Below are positions 1 to 11,628 of a stretch of 64,000 nucleotides of DNA, one piece after another. The notes beneath the pieces are model-generated. The model had not been told where the DNA came from, did no database searches, and saw nothing but the letters and a program-made list of their open reading frames with translations. The stretch spans positions 1-64,000 of the forward strand of contig MEGH01000015.1 in assembly GCA_001725415.1 (NCBI GenBank). Reading direction: 5' to 3'. Origin of the DNA: Pseudonocardia sp. SCN 73-27 (lineage in GTDB: Bacteria > Actinomycetota > Actinomycetes > Mycobacteriales > Pseudonocardiaceae). Made by a program: the position numbers and the translations under genes. Each line of letters starts with the position of its first letter. The first letter of the stretch is position 1.

Positions 1-380
1 CGCACCCACCGCGACACCGTGCCCGCCACCGAGTCGATGTCGGAGTCCAGCGGGGCGTCGTAGACCTTGTGCGCCGTCGAGTGGTCACCGACGACGGTGA
101 CCACCGGCGTCCCAGCGCGGCGGGCGTTGTGCAGGTTGGCCAGACCGTTGCCCAGCCCCGGGCCCAGGTGCAGCAGCACCGAGGCGGGCCGGCCGGTCAT
201 CCGGCCCCAGCCGTCGGCGGCGCCGGTGGCGACGCCCTCGAACAGGGTCAGCACCGGGCGCATCGCCGGCACTCCGTCCAGGGCCGCGACGAAGTGCATC
301 TCCGACGTGCCCGGGTTGGCGAAGCAGACGTCGACACCCGCGTCGACGAGGGTGTGGAGCAGCGCGTGCGCACCCCTCAC
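1..380 (-). CDS. Thiamine-diphosphate enzyme, acetolactate synthase large-subunit-like (N-terminal part, runs off left edge)
   Basis: Only the N-terminal ~126 residues are in the window. They match the PYR-type N-terminal domain of the ThDP-dependent acetolactate synthase/benzoylformate decarboxylase family: an early [11 protein letters not shown] stretch (the glutamate after GTS is the family's cofactor-activating position), then [16 protein letters not shown], a variant of the EG..A..AA.GYAR helix, and [21 protein letters not shown]. The GTG at 378-380 is the only usable start, because an in-frame stop lies at 441-443. The gene is divergent from the CDP-alcohol phosphotransferase. Family membership is clear; the substrate is not. 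Stand-alone proteins of this kind are often annotated 'acetolactate synthase large subunit' without a regulatory partner. The C-terminal PP domain lies outside the window. Confidence 0.85.
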   Translation of the reverse strand, partial: MRGAHALLHTLVDAGVDVCFANPGTSEMHFVAALDGVPAMRPVLTLFEGVATGAADGWGRMTGRPASVLLHLGPGLGNGLANLHNARRAGTPVVTVVGDHSTAHKVYDAPLDSDIDSVAGTVSRWV

Positions 381-506
381 CGCGTCGCTCCCGTCACGGG
401 TCGGGCGTGGGCCGGCCGCAGCCTGGTGGCGTCCATCACCTCATCGTGCCGCGCAGGACGGACCGTCCGCAGCCCGGCCCGGGTGGGCGAGACGTAGGCT
501 CCCGGC

Positions 507-1175
507 GTGGCCGACCCCTCCTCCGCGGACCGGGTGCTCACCGTCCCCAACGCGCTGAGCGTGCTGCGCCTGCTCGGAGTCCCGCTGTTCCTGTGGCTGC
601 TGCTCGGCCCGCGCGCCGACGGCTGGGCGGTACTCGTGCTCGCCGTCGGGGGTCTCACCGACTGGCTCGACGGCAAGCTCGCCCGGCTGCTGAACCAGTA
701 CTCGCGCCTGGGCGCGCTGCTCGACCCCGCGGTCGACCGGCTCTACATCCTCGCCGCCCTCGTCGCCCTCGGGGTGCGCGATGTCGTGCCGTGGTGGGCG
801 GTGATCGTGCTCGTCGCGCGCGACCTGGTGCTGGGGGCGTGCCTGCCGATCCTGCGCCGCCGCGGGTACGGCCCGTTCGTCGTCACCTACCTGGGCAAGG
901 CGGCGACGTTCCAGCTGCTCTACGCCTTCCCGCTGCTGTTGCTCGGCCAGGGGCACAACTGGTTCGCCGATCTCGCACGACCGTTCGGCCACGCGTTCGC
1001 GGGCTGGGGTGTGGCGCTCTATCTGTGGACCGGGCTGCTCTACCTGGCGCAGTTCGTCGCGGCGATGCGCACACCGGTGCAGGACGCCCCGGGTGAGGTC
1101 GGAGCCGACGCCGGCGGCGAGGTCGGGGAGGGGGCCGGGACGGTCCGGAACCCGGGTCCGGCCGGGCCCGCCTGA
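507..1175 (+). CDS. pgsA2: CDP-alcohol phosphatidyltransferase, PgsA2-like
   Basis: This 222-residue integral membrane enzyme probably transfers a phosphatidyl group from CDP-diacylglycerol to an alcohol such as glycerol-3-phosphate. The family signature D-x2-D-G-x2-A-R-x8-G-x3-D-x3-D is complete near residues 52-76 (DWLDGKLAR, then GALLDPAVDR), and the Mg-binding aspartates are present. About five hydrophobic helices follow. The last ~40 residues are a Gly/Ala/Glu-rich tail, probably disordered. The start is GTG at 507. In M. tuberculosis the equivalent gene (pgsA2, Rv1822) lies a few genes before garA. Here it is only ~150 bp from garA, so the assignment rests on both motif and synteny. The alcohol acceptor is not determined. 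Confidence 0.85.
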   Translation: MADPSSADRVLTVPNALSVLRLLGVPLFLWLLLGPRADGWAVLVLAVGGLTDWLDGKLARLLNQYSRLGALLDPAVDRLYILAALVALGVRDVVPWWAVIVLVARDLVLGACLPILRRRGYGPFVVTYLGKAATFQLLYAFPLLLLGQGHNWFADLARPFGHAFAGWGVALYLWTGLLYLAQFVAAMRTPVQDAPGEVGADAGGEVGEGAGTVRNPGPAGPA

Positions 1176-1324
1176 GGTCTACGCTTCTTCACGAGCCGAA
1201 CCGCCACCGGCGGCGCCGCCGGACCCCGGTTCGGCCCGGCCGTCGTCGGCCCGGCACGGTAGGTTCCCCCGCGACGCGGACCACCTCGGTCTGCGTCCCG
1301 CACCACGCAGGAGGAGAGCCCGAG

Positions 1325-1771
1325 GTGACCACGAACGACGGCCCCGGTGTCCCGCCGGAGCGCGCACCGGAGACGACCTCGGTCTTCCGTGCCGACTTCC
1401 TCGCCGACGTCGAGCAGCCGGTGGAGGACAAGCCGGTCTCCGGTCTCGACGCGCTGCCCCCGGGCTCGGCGTTGCTGGTGGTCAAGCGCGGGCCGAACGC
1501 AGGATCGCGATTCCTGCTCGACCGTCCGACGACGAGCGCGGGCCGCCACCCCGACAGCGACATCTTCCTCGACGACGTGACCGTCTCCCGGCGGCACGCG
1601 GAGTTCCGCCGCGACGGCGACTTCGTCGTGGTCGACGTGGGCAGCCTCAACGGCACCTACGTCAACCGCGAGCCCGTCGACACGGCGGTGCTGGCCAACG
1701 GCGACGAGGTCCAGATCGGCAAGTTCCGGTTGATCTTCCTCACCGGTTCGCACGACCCGGGCCGCGGCTGA
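1325..1771 (+). CDS. garA: GarA/OdhI-type FHA domain protein (regulator of 2-oxoglutarate metabolism)
   Basis: This 148-residue protein is a close match to mycobacterial GarA and corynebacterial OdhI. The N-terminal phospho-acceptor motif ETTSVFRADFL is at residues 16-26; Thr17 and Thr18 correspond to the sites phosphorylated by PknB and PknG. The C-terminal FHA domain has GRHPDSD, SRRHAEF and NGTYVN, the phosphothreonine-binding residues. In the family, unphosphorylated protein binds and inhibits 2-oxoglutarate dehydrogenase and NAD-glutamate dehydrogenase and activates glutamate synthase. Phosphorylation makes the protein close on itself and switches this off. GTG start at 1325, preceded by a GGAGGAGAG ribosome site. 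Neighbours match the mycobacterial garA region, except that gcvH upstream and the ftsR-type MerR gene downstream are missing. Confidence 0.96.
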   Translation: MTTNDGPGVPPERAPETTSVFRADFLADVEQPVEDKPVSGLDALPPGSALLVVKRGPNAGSRFLLDRPTTSAGRHPDSDIFLDDVTVSRRHAEFRRDGDFVVVDVGSLNGTYVNREPVDTAVLANGDEVQIGKFRLIFLTGSHDPGRG

Positions 1772-2140
1772 CGCAGGTCCACGAGTGTCCCGACGGGGGT
1801 GCAGGCCATCACGCCCGGCGCCCCCGTCGCACGTCACGACCGGTCCGCCGGCCGCGTCACGACCGGTCCACCGGCAACACGCCCGGCCGCCGGTGGTGTG
1901 ACGGTGCACCCGGACGGCGGTGGCGCCCGGGGCGGTGACGAGCCACGGAATCCACGTGACGGCGCGACCGGACCGACACGTGTGCGCGGATGGCCCGTCC
2001 GGAGGCGCGCGTGGGCGAGGCGGCCCGTGTAGCGTCATCATGGTCAGACGCCGCACGGTCCGACGGACGACGGAACCGGTTCCCCCGGCCCTGTCCGGCA
2101 ACGAGCGGAGTGCCGACGCACGACGGTGAGGAGGCGACGT
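1772..2140. other. 369-bp intergenic region between garA and the bifunctional nuclease gene
   Basis: No convincing coding sequence was found on either strand. In mycobacteria this position holds the MerR-type cell-division regulator FtsR (Rv1828). No MerR-like residues can be read in any frame here, so that gene looks deleted rather than decayed. The last bases contain the GAGGAGG ribosome site (2128-2134) of the next gene. Confidence 0.6.
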
Positions 2141-2617
2141 ATGAGCGAGATGCGCGTCGTGGGAGTCAGGGTCGAACTTCCCGCCAACCAGCCCATCCTC
2201 CTGCTGCGGGAGACGAGCGGCGACCGCTATCTGCCGATCTGGATCGGGTCCGTCGAGGCCACGGCCATCGCGCTGGAGCAGCAGGGTGTCAAGCCCGCCC
2301 GGCCGCTGACCCACGATCTGCTCAAGGACGTGATCGGTGCGCTGGGCAGGCGGCTCGAGCAGGTGCGGATCACCGACCTCCAGGAGGGCACCTTCTACGC
2401 CGAGCTGATCTTCGACGGCGGCGTGAAGGTGTCGGCGCGGCCGAGCGACTCGGTGGCACTGGCGCTGCGGATCGGGGTGCCCATCCATGCCGACGAGAGC
2501 GTGCTCTCCGAGGCGGGTCTGGTCATCCCCGACGAGCAGGAGGACGAGGTCGAGAAGTTCCGCGAGTTCCTCGACTCCGTCTCGCCGGAGGACTTCCGGG
2601 GCGCCCAGCCCGGATGA
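2141..2617 (+). CDS. Bifunctional nuclease family protein (DUF151, Rv1829-like)
   Basis: This 158-residue cytosolic protein belongs to the bifunctional nuclease (BFN) family. Family hallmarks are visible: RYLPIWIGSVEATAIALEQQ near the N-terminus, RPLTHDLLKDV, then FYAELIF, and SARPSDSVALALR in the C-terminal half. Length is normal. The ATG at 2141 is chosen over a GTG at 2126 because GAGGAGG (2128-2134) lies 6 bases upstream of it. In the garA locus of actinobacteria this gene always sits close to two MerR regulators; only the second is retained here. The family name comes from nuclease activity reported for a plant member. The bacterial role in this locus is not established. Confidence 0.9.
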   Translation: MSEMRVVGVRVELPANQPILLLRETSGDRYLPIWIGSVEATAIALEQQGVKPARPLTHDLLKDVIGALGRRLEQVRITDLQEGTFYAELIFDGGVKVSARPSDSVALALRIGVPIHADESVLSEAGLVIPDEQEDEVEKFREFLDSVSPEDFRGAQPG

Positions 2618-2677
2618 CGGGCAGGTCACGATCGGGCCGACACGCCCATGATCGGGTGACCCGATCGGCGCGGCGCG

Positions 2678-2706
2678 TTGACCCAGCGCATGGACTTGCT
2701 TACGGT
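2678..2706 (+). promoter_or_regulatory. Probable sigma-A promoter of the McdR-type regulator gene
   Basis: TTGACC (2678-2683) and TACGGT (2701-2706) are separated by exactly 17 bases, a good fit to a housekeeping promoter. The start codon at 2770 lies about 60 bases downstream. An alternative overlapping pair (TTGCTT, 17 bases, TATGGG) is weaker. Confidence 0.6.
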
Positions 2707-2769
2707 CAGCATCGTTCTTATGGGTGAGGGACGGGCCCGCGGTCTCCGCGACCCGAGGGAAGGAGAGCC

Positions 2770-3348
2770 GTGGACGCGTCGCCGCCCGACGCGCCCGAGC
2801 AGGGCGAACTCTTCCCCGACCCGCTCGTCGGCGAGGGCCTCGACGGGATGCCCGACCAACTGGTCGGCTTCCGTGGTCCCACCGCGTGCCAGGTCGTCGG
2901 CATCACCTACCGGCAGCTCGACTACTGGGCCCGCACCGGGCTCGTCGTGCCGTCGATCCGCGGTGCGGCCGGTTCCGGCAGCCAGCGGCTCTACTCCTTC
3001 AAGGACGTCCTCGTCCTCAAGGTCGTGAAACGCCTGCTCGACGCCGGCGTCTCGCTGCAGAACATCCGCGTCGCCGTGGAGCACCTGCGCCGCCGCGGGA
3101 TAAGGGACCTCGCCGGCATCACCCTGTTCAGCGACGGCACGACGGTCTACGAGTGCTCGTCGCCCGAGGAGGTCGTCGACCTGCTGCAGGGTGGCCAGGG
3201 TGTCTTCGGGATCGCCGTGTCCGGTGCGATGCGCGAGATCAGCGGCTCGATCAAGGACTTCCCGGTCGAACGTGCCGACGGCGGCACCGTCGACGACTCC
3301 CCGGAGGACGAGCTCTCGCGTCGCCGGGCTCGTCGCGCCATCAGCTGA
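2770..3348 (+). CDS. mcdR: MerR-family regulator, McdR/Rv1830-like
   Basis: This 192-residue DNA-binding protein closely resembles M. tuberculosis Rv1830 (McdR, a cell-division regulator). The winged-helix part contains VVGITYRQLDYWARTGLVVP, followed by SGSQRLYSFKD and the dimerisation helix DAGVSLQNIRVAVEHLR. The C-terminal part LFSDGTTVYEC and LLQGGQGVFGIAVSGAM is specific to this subfamily and separates it from FtsR-type regulators. GTG start at 2770, with AAGGAG nine bases upstream. A good sigma-A type promoter lies at 2678-2706. The gene is between the bifunctional nuclease gene and the glycine riboswitch/gcvP unit, as in mycobacteria. Regulation of cell division is family knowledge, not something seen here. 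Confidence 0.92.
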   Translation: MDASPPDAPEQGELFPDPLVGEGLDGMPDQLVGFRGPTACQVVGITYRQLDYWARTGLVVPSIRGAAGSGSQRLYSFKDVLVLKVVKRLLDAGVSLQNIRVAVEHLRRRGIRDLAGITLFSDGTTVYECSSPEEVVDLLQGGQGVFGIAVSGAMREISGSIKDFPVERADGGTVDDSPEDELSRRRARRAIS

Positions 3349-3389
3349 CACCGCGCCGCAGATTTCCCCGTGCGTCACCCGTTCGGGGA

Positions 3390-3395
3390 TAGGAT
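3390..3395 (+). promoter_or_regulatory. Candidate -10 element for the gcvP leader transcript
   Basis: TAGGAT at 3390-3395 is a reasonable actinobacterial -10 hexamer. It lies about 20-30 bases before the first stem of the glycine riboswitch, where a start point would be expected. No convincing -35 element accompanies it. Confidence 0.35.
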
Positions 3396-3412
3396 CGCGC
3401 GCGTAGTCGTCG

Positions 3413-3629
3413 ACCCCACGCGGGAGAGACCCGGCCGAGGAGCGTGCTCCTGGACCCGGGCGCCGAAGGAGCAACTCCTCCCCGGAACCTCTCAGGCACC
3501 AGGACCGCGTGGGCGAGGCACCTCTGGAAAGCGACACCGGCCCGGCCGGTGCCCGCCGACGGGGAAAGCCCGCTCCAGGGCGGGTGAATCTCTCAGGCGC
3601 CCCGACGACGGGGCGGGACAGAGGGGGAG
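3413..3629 (+). ncRNA. Tandem glycine riboswitch upstream of gcvP
   Basis: Two glycine aptamers lie end to end. The first (about 3415-3530) contains CGGGAGAGAC, GCGCCGAAGGAGCAA and AACCTCTCAGGCACCAGGAC and closes with CTCTGGAAAGCGA. A short linker hairpin, CACCGGCC/GGCCGGTG, follows. The second aptamer (about 3545-3629) contains GCCGACGGGGAAAGCC, GAATCTCTCAGGCGCC and GGGACAGAGGGGGAG. These are the conserved blocks of the gcvT-type glycine riboswitch class. In this class glycine binding turns on glycine-cleavage genes, which fits gcvP starting ~60 bases downstream. Whether control is at transcription or translation is not clear: no obvious U-rich terminator lies between the aptamer and the start codon. 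Confidence 0.95.
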
Positions 3630-3687
3630 GGCAGTACTCGGGCATGCCCGGGAGTGCCCGCCGCCCCGCTGTCGAGAGGTCGCCGCC

Positions 3688-6558
<2,871 letters not shown>

Positions 6559-6639
6559 CGCCTGCCGGTGAGCGACCCCGCCGAACCCACCCGCTCACAG
6601 GGCCCGTAGGGCTCAGGGCTCGCGGGGCGCACCGGGCCG

Positions 6640-7521
6640 TCAGGCGGCGCCCAGCGCGTGGCACTGTGCGATCAGCTGCGCGCGGAGCGGGGCGGCGCGC
6701 TCGGCGAAGCCCGCCTGCAGGCGCGCGTACTCGGCCCGGCCGGCGGGGGTCTCGATCCTGACCGGCTCGTAGCCGTGCGCGGCCAGGTCGTAGGGGCTGG
6801 CCCGCATGTCGAGCTCGCGGACGTCGACGGCCAGCTCGAAGCAGTCGGCCAGCAGCTCCGACGGGCAGCCCGGCGCCAGTTTGTAGGCCCACTTGTAGAG
6901 GTCCATCGTCGCGTGCAGGCAGCCCGGCTGCTCCAGGGCGACCTGCGTCTCCCGGGTCGGGGTGAGCGCGTTGCGCGGCCGCGCCGCGTCGGTGAAGAAG
7001 CGGAACGCGTCGTAGTGGGTGCACGTCACCGGCAGCGACTCGACGACGGCGTCGGTGCCCGCGGCGCCCAGCCGCAGCGGCACGGCGTCGTGCCGGGGGG
7101 CGTCGGTCCGGTAGACCATCGCCCACTCGTGCAGCCCGAAACAGCCCAGCCGCGCGGGCCGCGACGCGGTGGCGGTGAGCAGGCCGGCGACGAAGCCGGC
7201 GGTGGTGCGCAGCCGGGGCAGCGACGCCGGGTCGAGGACGACGCCGTCGGGGGTCTCGACGTACCCGGGGCGACCGGCGAACTCCGCGGCGTCCCTGAGC
7301 GCGACGCCCGGCCCCGGATCCCAGCGTTCCAGCTGTGCCGGGCGCAGCGAGTAGTAGGTGAACAGGAAGTCAAGCACCGGGTGGGGCTCGCCGCGGCGGC
7401 GTCGCTCCCGGTGCGGCGCCGTCCAGCGCGACACCCGCTCCCGGTGCGCCGCAGCGCGTTCCCGCCACTGCAGCCCGTCGAGCGCACGCGTGGAGGCGTG
7501 GGTGTCGGGCAGGGCGGTCAC
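6640..7521 (-). CDS. Conserved actinobacterial protein usually annotated '3-methyladenine DNA glycosylase'
   Basis: This 293-residue protein belongs to a family widespread in actinobacteria. Recognisable blocks are HPVLDFLFTYYSLRPAQL, LGCFGLHEWAMVYR, THYDAFRFF, LTPTRETQ, EQPGCLHATMDLYKWAYKL and RELDMRASPYDL. The glycosylase name is carried by automatic annotation; I see no helix-hairpin-helix motif or AlkA/Tag signature, so the catalytic claim should be treated as unproven. Conserved His, Tyr, Arg and Asp residues suggest an enzyme. The GTG start (7519-7521) overlaps the stop of a decayed PPOX gene as GTGA, the trace of a former translationally coupled pair. Converges on gcvP with 81 bp between stops. 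Confidence 0.75.
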   Translation of the reverse strand: MTALPDTHASTRALDGLQWRERAAAHRERVSRWTAPHRERRRRGEPHPVLDFLFTYYSLRPAQLERWDPGPGVALRDAAEFAGRPGYVETPDGVVLDPASLPRLRTTAGFVAGLLTATASRPARLGCFGLHEWAMVYRTDAPRHDAVPLRLGAAGTDAVVESLPVTCTHYDAFRFFTDAARPRNALTPTRETQVALEQPGCLHATMDLYKWAYKLAPGCPSELLADCFELAVDVRELDMRASPYDLAAHGYEPVRIETPAGRAEYARLQAGFAERAAPLRAQLIAQCHALGAA

Positions 7522-7745
7522 CCCGCGACGGTACCCGCCGCGGCCGGGGTGTCCGGGCGGTGGACCCAGCGGTTGCCCGGGCCGTCGTCGTCGATGCCGT
7601 AGGACAGGACGCGCACTGGACGGATGCGGATCACCCCCGGCGCGGCCCCCGGGAACGCGCCCTCGGGCAGCACGTCCGGCAGCACCTCGGCGGTGCCGCG
7701 GATCTCCAGTGCCCGCGGGTTCCACCCGCCGAGCCCGGGTCGAGG
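7518..7745 (-). pseudogene. C-terminal remnant of a PPOX (pyridoxamine 5'-phosphate oxidase-like, F420/flavin) protein
   Basis: About 70 codons read as the end of a PPOX-class oxidoreductase: GGWNPRALEIRGTAEVLP, then IRIRPVRVLSYGID, then a short C-terminal tail and a TGA stop at 7518-7520. The usual N-terminal two thirds (flavin-binding barrel) are absent. The remnant begins directly after the stop codon (7746-7748) of the CNNM/CBS gene, in the same frame, and has no start codon of its own. It looks like the product of a deletion that fused the CNNM gene end to the PPOX gene end. Its stop still overlaps the GTG of the downstream gene. Confidence 0.7.
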
Positions 7746-8798
7746 TCAACCACCGGCCCGAGGGGTGTGCGTGGAGTCGCGCACCGTCCCGACGTAGGCC
7801 TCCAACAGGTCCTCCATCGCGACGACCCCGACTGTCCGACCGGTCGCGGTGACCGCCCGGGCCAGGTGGGCGCGGGCGCTGCGCAGCGCGGCGAGCGCCT
7901 CGTCGAGGCGGGCGTCGGCGGGCACCTCGGGCAGCCCTCGGACCCGTGAGGCGGGCACGACCGCGTCGGGGTCGTCGACGACGTCGAGGATGTCCTTGAC
8001 GTGCAGGTATCCGGTGAGGCGGCCGTCGTCGGCGCGCAGCGGGAACCGGGAGAAGCCGGTGTCCTCGACGGCCGCGGCGACCTCCCCGACGGTCGGCGTC
8101 GGCGACAGCGTGACCAGGTCGGCGAGATGGACGACCACGTCGTCGACCGTCGCCTCGGCCGAGCGCAGGGTGCGGGAGAGCCGGCTGGACTCCTCGTCGT
8201 CGAGCAGGCCCTCGCGGCGCGAGTCGGAGATCATCTCGGCGATCTCGCCACTGGTGAACGCCGACTCCAGCTCGTCGCGCGGCTCGATGCGCAGCAGCCG
8301 CAGCACGGAGTTGGCCATCCAGTTGAACATCGACACGAAGGGGCTCGCGATGCGCGTCCACACCAGGAACGGCGGCACCAGCAGCGCGGCGGTGCGTTCG
8401 GGGCCGGCGATCGCGATGTTCTTGGGCACCATCTCGCCGAGCACCATGTGGGCGATGACGACGATCACCAGCGAGATCGCGAACGCGATGGGGTGCAGCA
8501 GCCCCTCGGGCAGACCGAGCAGCCCGAAGGGCTCCTCGATGAGGTGCGCGACGGCGGGCTCGCCGAGGCGGCCCAGCAGCAGCGACGCGATCGTGATGCC
8601 CAGCTGGGACGCGGCGAGCATCCGCGACAGGTCGGCCGACGCGGCGAGCACGGTGCGGGCGGCGGCGTCGCCGCTCTGCGCCATGGCCTCCAGCCGGTCG
8701 CGCCGCGCCGAGATGAGCGCGAACTCGGCGCCGACGAAGAACGCGTTGGCCAGCAACAGCAGGACGGCGGCCAGCAGGGACAGAACGTCACCGCCCAT
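7746..8798 (-). CDS. CNNM/CBS-domain membrane protein (Rv1841c-like)
   Basis: This 350-residue membrane protein has an N-terminal CNNM domain (hydrophobic helices near residues 5-25, 60-80 and 95-120, with [18 protein letters not shown] and [12 protein letters not shown]) followed by a CBS pair (about 190-340). It lacks the C-terminal CorC_HlyC domain of longer relatives. Family members are linked to magnesium/cobalt efflux; the old label 'hemolysin' is misleading. It overlaps the upstream CNNM gene by 11 bp, so the two are translated from one message. M. tuberculosis has the same short/long pair as Rv1841c/Rv1842c. The gene ends abruptly at a PPOX remnant, so its last few residues may have been altered by the deletion. 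Confidence 0.88.
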   Translation of the reverse strand: MGGDVLSLLAAVLLLLANAFFVGAEFALISARRDRLEAMAQSGDAAARTVLAASADLSRMLAASQLGITIASLLLGRLGEPAVAHLIEEPFGLLGLPEGLLHPIAFAISLVIVVIAHMVLGEMVPKNIAIAGPERTAALLVPPFLVWTRIASPFVSMFNWMANSVLRLLRIEPRDELESAFTSGEIAEMISDSRREGLLDDEESSRLSRTLRSAEATVDDVVVHLADLVTLSPTPTVGEVAAAVEDTGFSRFPLRADDGRLTGYLHVKDILDVVDDPDAVVPASRVRGLPEVPADARLDEALAALRSARAHLARAVTATGRTVGVVAMEDLLEAYVGTVRDSTHTPRAGG

Positions 8799-10122
8799 CG
8801 AGGGCCTCCTCGGCGGCGGGGCGACGGGCCAGCCGCAGCTCGGCGATGCGGTGCCGGTCGCGGCGCATCACCGTCAGCCGCCAGTCCCCGACGGTCAGGT
8901 CGTCGCCCACGTCGGGAATGCGGCCCAGCCGCAGCAGGACGAGCCCGGCAAGGGTCTCGTAGTCGCCCTCGGGCATCTCGAAGCCCGTGGCGTCGGCGAC
9001 CTCGTCGGCGCGCAGCAGCCCCGACACCACCCACGAGTCGCGGCCCAGCGGGCGGACGGTCGGCTGCTCGGCGCGGTCGTGCTCGTCGCGGACGTCGCCG
9101 ACGATCTCCTCGACGAGGTCCTCCAGGGTCACGATGCCCGCGGTGCCGCCGTACTCGTCCACGACGACGGCCATCTGCAGGCCGGAGTCGCGCAGCCGCG
9201 TCAGCAGCGCGTCGCCGTCGAGTGACTCGGGCACGGTCGGCGCGGCCTGCACGAGCTCGCGGACCGGGGTGTGCGGCCGGTCGTGGGCGGGCACGGCGAA
9301 CGCCTGCTTGACGTGGACGAGGCCGAGGACGGCGTCGGGGTCGCCGTCGTGGACGGGGAAGCGGGAGAACCCGGAGGTGCGGGAGAGCAGGACGAGGTCG
9401 GCGACGGTGTCGTCGGCGTCGAGGGCGTCCATCCGCACCCGCGGGGTCATGAGGTCCTCGGCGACGCGGTCGGTGAACCGCAGCGAGCGATCCATCAAAG
9501 TGGCGGTGCCCTCGTCGAGGGTGCCGTGGGCAGCCGACGCCCGGACCAGTGAGCTGAGCTCGTGCGGGGCGCGCGCCGAGCGCAGCTCCTCGGCCGGCTC
9601 GACCCCCAGCTTGCGGACGACACCGTTGGCGGCCCGGTTGAGCCCGACGATGAGCCACCGGAACGTCGCGGAGAACCCGGCCTGCAACCAGACGACGGCG
9701 CGGGCGGTGGCCAGCGGGCGGGCGATCGCGATGTTCTTGGGCACCAGCTCCCCGAACACCATCGACAGCGCCGTGGCCAGGACCAGCGACAGCGCCGTCG
9801 CGAGGCCGGCGGCCCAGCCGTCGGACATGCCGGTCGCCGACAGCCCGGGGCGGATCAGCTCGGCGATCGCGGGCTCGGCGATGTAGCCGGTGGCCAGCGT
9901 CGTCACCGTGATCAGCAGCTGGGCGCCCGAGAGCTGGAACGACAGCCCGCGGTGGGCGCTCTGGACGACGGTCGCGCGCCGGTCGCCCGCGCTCGCGACG
10001 TGGGCCTCGACCTGGCTGCGTTCCAGCGCGGTGAGGGAGAACTCCGACGCGACCGCGACGGCGGTGCCGAACGTCAGCGCCAGCACGGCGACGAGGCCGA
10101 GCACCGAGAGCAGGACGCTCAC
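8788..10122 (-). CDS. CNNM/CBS/CorC_HlyC-domain membrane protein (Rv1842c-like)
   Basis: This 444-residue protein has the full CNNM (about 1-190), CBS pair (about 205-335) and CorC_HlyC (about 355-430) layout. The CNNM signature [14 protein letters not shown] and the CBS entry segment [16 protein letters not shown] are clear. [28 protein letters not shown] is the conserved hinge, given here only as a landmark near residues 310-335. Expected role: divalent cation (Mg/Co) efflux or its regulation at the cytoplasmic membrane. GTG start at 10122. The 11-bp overlap with the next gene indicates an operon of two paralogues. No regulator is adjacent; about 190 bp of non-coding sequence separates it from the upstream winged-helix gene. 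Confidence 0.9.
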   Translation of the reverse strand: MSVLLSVLGLVAVLALTFGTAVAVASEFSLTALERSQVEAHVASAGDRRATVVQSAHRGLSFQLSGAQLLITVTTLATGYIAEPAIAELIRPGLSATGMSDGWAAGLATALSLVLATALSMVFGELVPKNIAIARPLATARAVVWLQAGFSATFRWLIVGLNRAANGVVRKLGVEPAEELRSARAPHELSSLVRASAAHGTLDEGTATLMDRSLRFTDRVAEDLMTPRVRMDALDADDTVADLVLLSRTSGFSRFPVHDGDPDAVLGLVHVKQAFAVPAHDRPHTPVRELVQAAPTVPESLDGDALLTRLRDSGLQMAVVVDEYGGTAGIVTLEDLVEEIVGDVRDEHDRAEQPTVRPLGRDSWVVSGLLRADEVADATGFEMPEGDYETLAGLVLLRLGRIPDVGDDLTVGDWRLTVMRRDRHRIAELRLARRPAAEEALDGR

Positions 10123-10314
10123 CGCGGCGCGTCCCGGCCGGGGCGGGGGGAGGGGGGCACTGCTGCTCCTGGACGTTCGTCGACGGGCGTCGCACCGGCA
10201 GCGGTGCCCTGGTCACAGCCGGTCCGGTGCGGCGGACCGAGTGTAGGACGTGGCGGGCGGTCCGGCCGGGGCACCGCAACGCCGTACCCCCGGCAGCGCC
10301 CACCCAGTCGGCGA

Positions 10315-11445
10315 TCAGTCGACGGTCACCGTCGCGTCGGCCACACCACGGACCGCGGCCAGCCGGGCCGCCTCGTCGTCGAGGACGGTGCGTTCGGCCC
10401 TCGTCGGGCGCCGGAACGCCGTCACGGTGAGCTCCAGGGTGCGTTTCTGCCGGGTCCGCCACACCCCGAGGGGCTCGGTGCCCGCGAGGACGAGCCCCGG
10501 GTTGCCCAGCGGCCGCCACACCTCCTTGCGGTGCGCCTTGTCGGGGACGAGCAGCTCGCGGTCGCGCGCGGACAGCAGCGGGTCGGACGGGCCCAGCAGC
10601 CGCAGGACCGGCACGTCGACGGGGCCGGCGCGCACCGCGTCGACGTCCTCGGCCCGGGCCAGACCGGGCCGGCCGCCCACCGAGACCGCGACCGGCCCCT
10701 CGACCGGGTCGTCGGTGACGACCGCGCGGGGCGCGCCCAGGAAGTCGGCGACGTCGGCGAGCGAGCCGCCCGCGAACAGCCGCAGGTAGGCCAGCTGCAG
10801 CGCGTCGGTCGACCCGGCCTGCGCGGGGACGCCGGGCCAGCCGGGGATCGCCTCGAACGTCAGCGGCCTGCTCCCCGCGACCAGCCGGGCTCCGCCGGCG
10901 AGTGCCGACAGGCGCAGCAACTGCTCGCCGACGTGGTGGACCCCGCAGGGCTTGCAGAACGGCGACAGCTCCTCGCGGATCCGTCCGGTGACCGCGGAGC
11001 TGAGCTGCGACTTCGTGACCGGCCCCCGCTCGGCGAGCACGCCCGCGACGGCACCGGCGACCTCGCGGTACACCTCGTCGCCGGTGACGCCGGCATCGAC
11101 GAACCGCGCGCGCTGCCACGCGAGCCGCGACAGGGCGTCGGCGTCGTCGCGGGGCCAGCCCGCCGCGGCGATCATGGGGAGGTCGGCGGTGCGGTGCAGG
11201 TGCGGCGCCCCGCGGAACGACCACACCAGGGTGAGCGCGCCGCCCGCGGTGACGTCGGCGTCCGGTGCGAGCGGTGCCGCCGACCGGGCCGAGACCGCCG
11301 CCCGCAGCGCCCCGGGCGGGGTGTCCTGCACCCCGAGGTCACACACGGCGAGATCGGCGACAGCGGTGTCGGCGCGGTCGGTGAGGCCGTGCGCGGCGAT
11401 GCGGTGGGCGAGGACGGCCCGCGGGTCGAGCTCGACGACGGTCAT
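10315..11445 (-). CDS. Winged-helix DNA-binding domain protein (HTH_42, AlkZ/YcaQ-like superfamily)
   Basis: This 376-residue protein matches the actinobacterial 'winged helix DNA-binding domain-containing protein' family. Landmarks are an N-terminal helical segment ([13 protein letters not shown]), [27 protein letters not shown] (winged helix), [17 protein letters not shown] and the late [30 protein letters not shown]. Relatives include the DNA glycosylases AlkZ and YcaQ, but whether this subgroup excises bases is not known. The ATG at 11443-11445 gives the family N-terminus; an in-frame upstream extension has no support. Single gene; the window shows no operon partner. A TACACT -10-like hexamer lies in the region just downstream, which would serve the CNNM pair rather than this gene. 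Confidence 0.75.
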   Translation of the reverse strand: MTVVELDPRAVLAHRIAAHGLTDRADTAVADLAVCDLGVQDTPPGALRAAVSARSAAPLAPDADVTAGGALTLVWSFRGAPHLHRTADLPMIAAAGWPRDDADALSRLAWQRARFVDAGVTGDEVYREVAGAVAGVLAERGPVTKSQLSSAVTGRIREELSPFCKPCGVHHVGEQLLRLSALAGGARLVAGSRPLTFEAIPGWPGVPAQAGSTDALQLAYLRLFAGGSLADVADFLGAPRAVVTDDPVEGPVAVSVGGRPGLARAEDVDAVRAGPVDVPVLRLLGPSDPLLSARDRELLVPDKAHRKEVWRPLGNPGLVLAGTEPLGVWRTRQKRTLELTVTAFRRPTRAERTVLDDEAARLAAVRGVADATVTVD

Positions 11446-11628
11446 CGCGCCATCGTGCCGGGCACCCCCGACATCCTCCCGGGCGCGTGGGGCGGGCCCC
11501 ACTCCCAGGCTCGTCGGGGCCCGGCGGCGGTGCGACCGATGTCACGACGCCCATCGCCGGGCTCGGCGTCTAGGTTTGACGACCATGTCGACCTGTTCGT
11601 GCCGACGGTGGCCGACGGAGGCGCCGAG

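Noticed and set aside
3370-3687. In-frame upstream extension of gcvP
   Set aside because: The extension would translate the glycine riboswitch. The family N-terminus and ribosome site fit the ATG at 3688.
9562-11628. Very long plus-strand open frame running into coaA from upstream
   Set aside because: It is the mirror image of the minus-strand CNNM and winged-helix genes. Its amino-acid composition (Arg/Gly/Gln-rich) is not that of a protein, and coaA has its own ribosome site and start at 11629.
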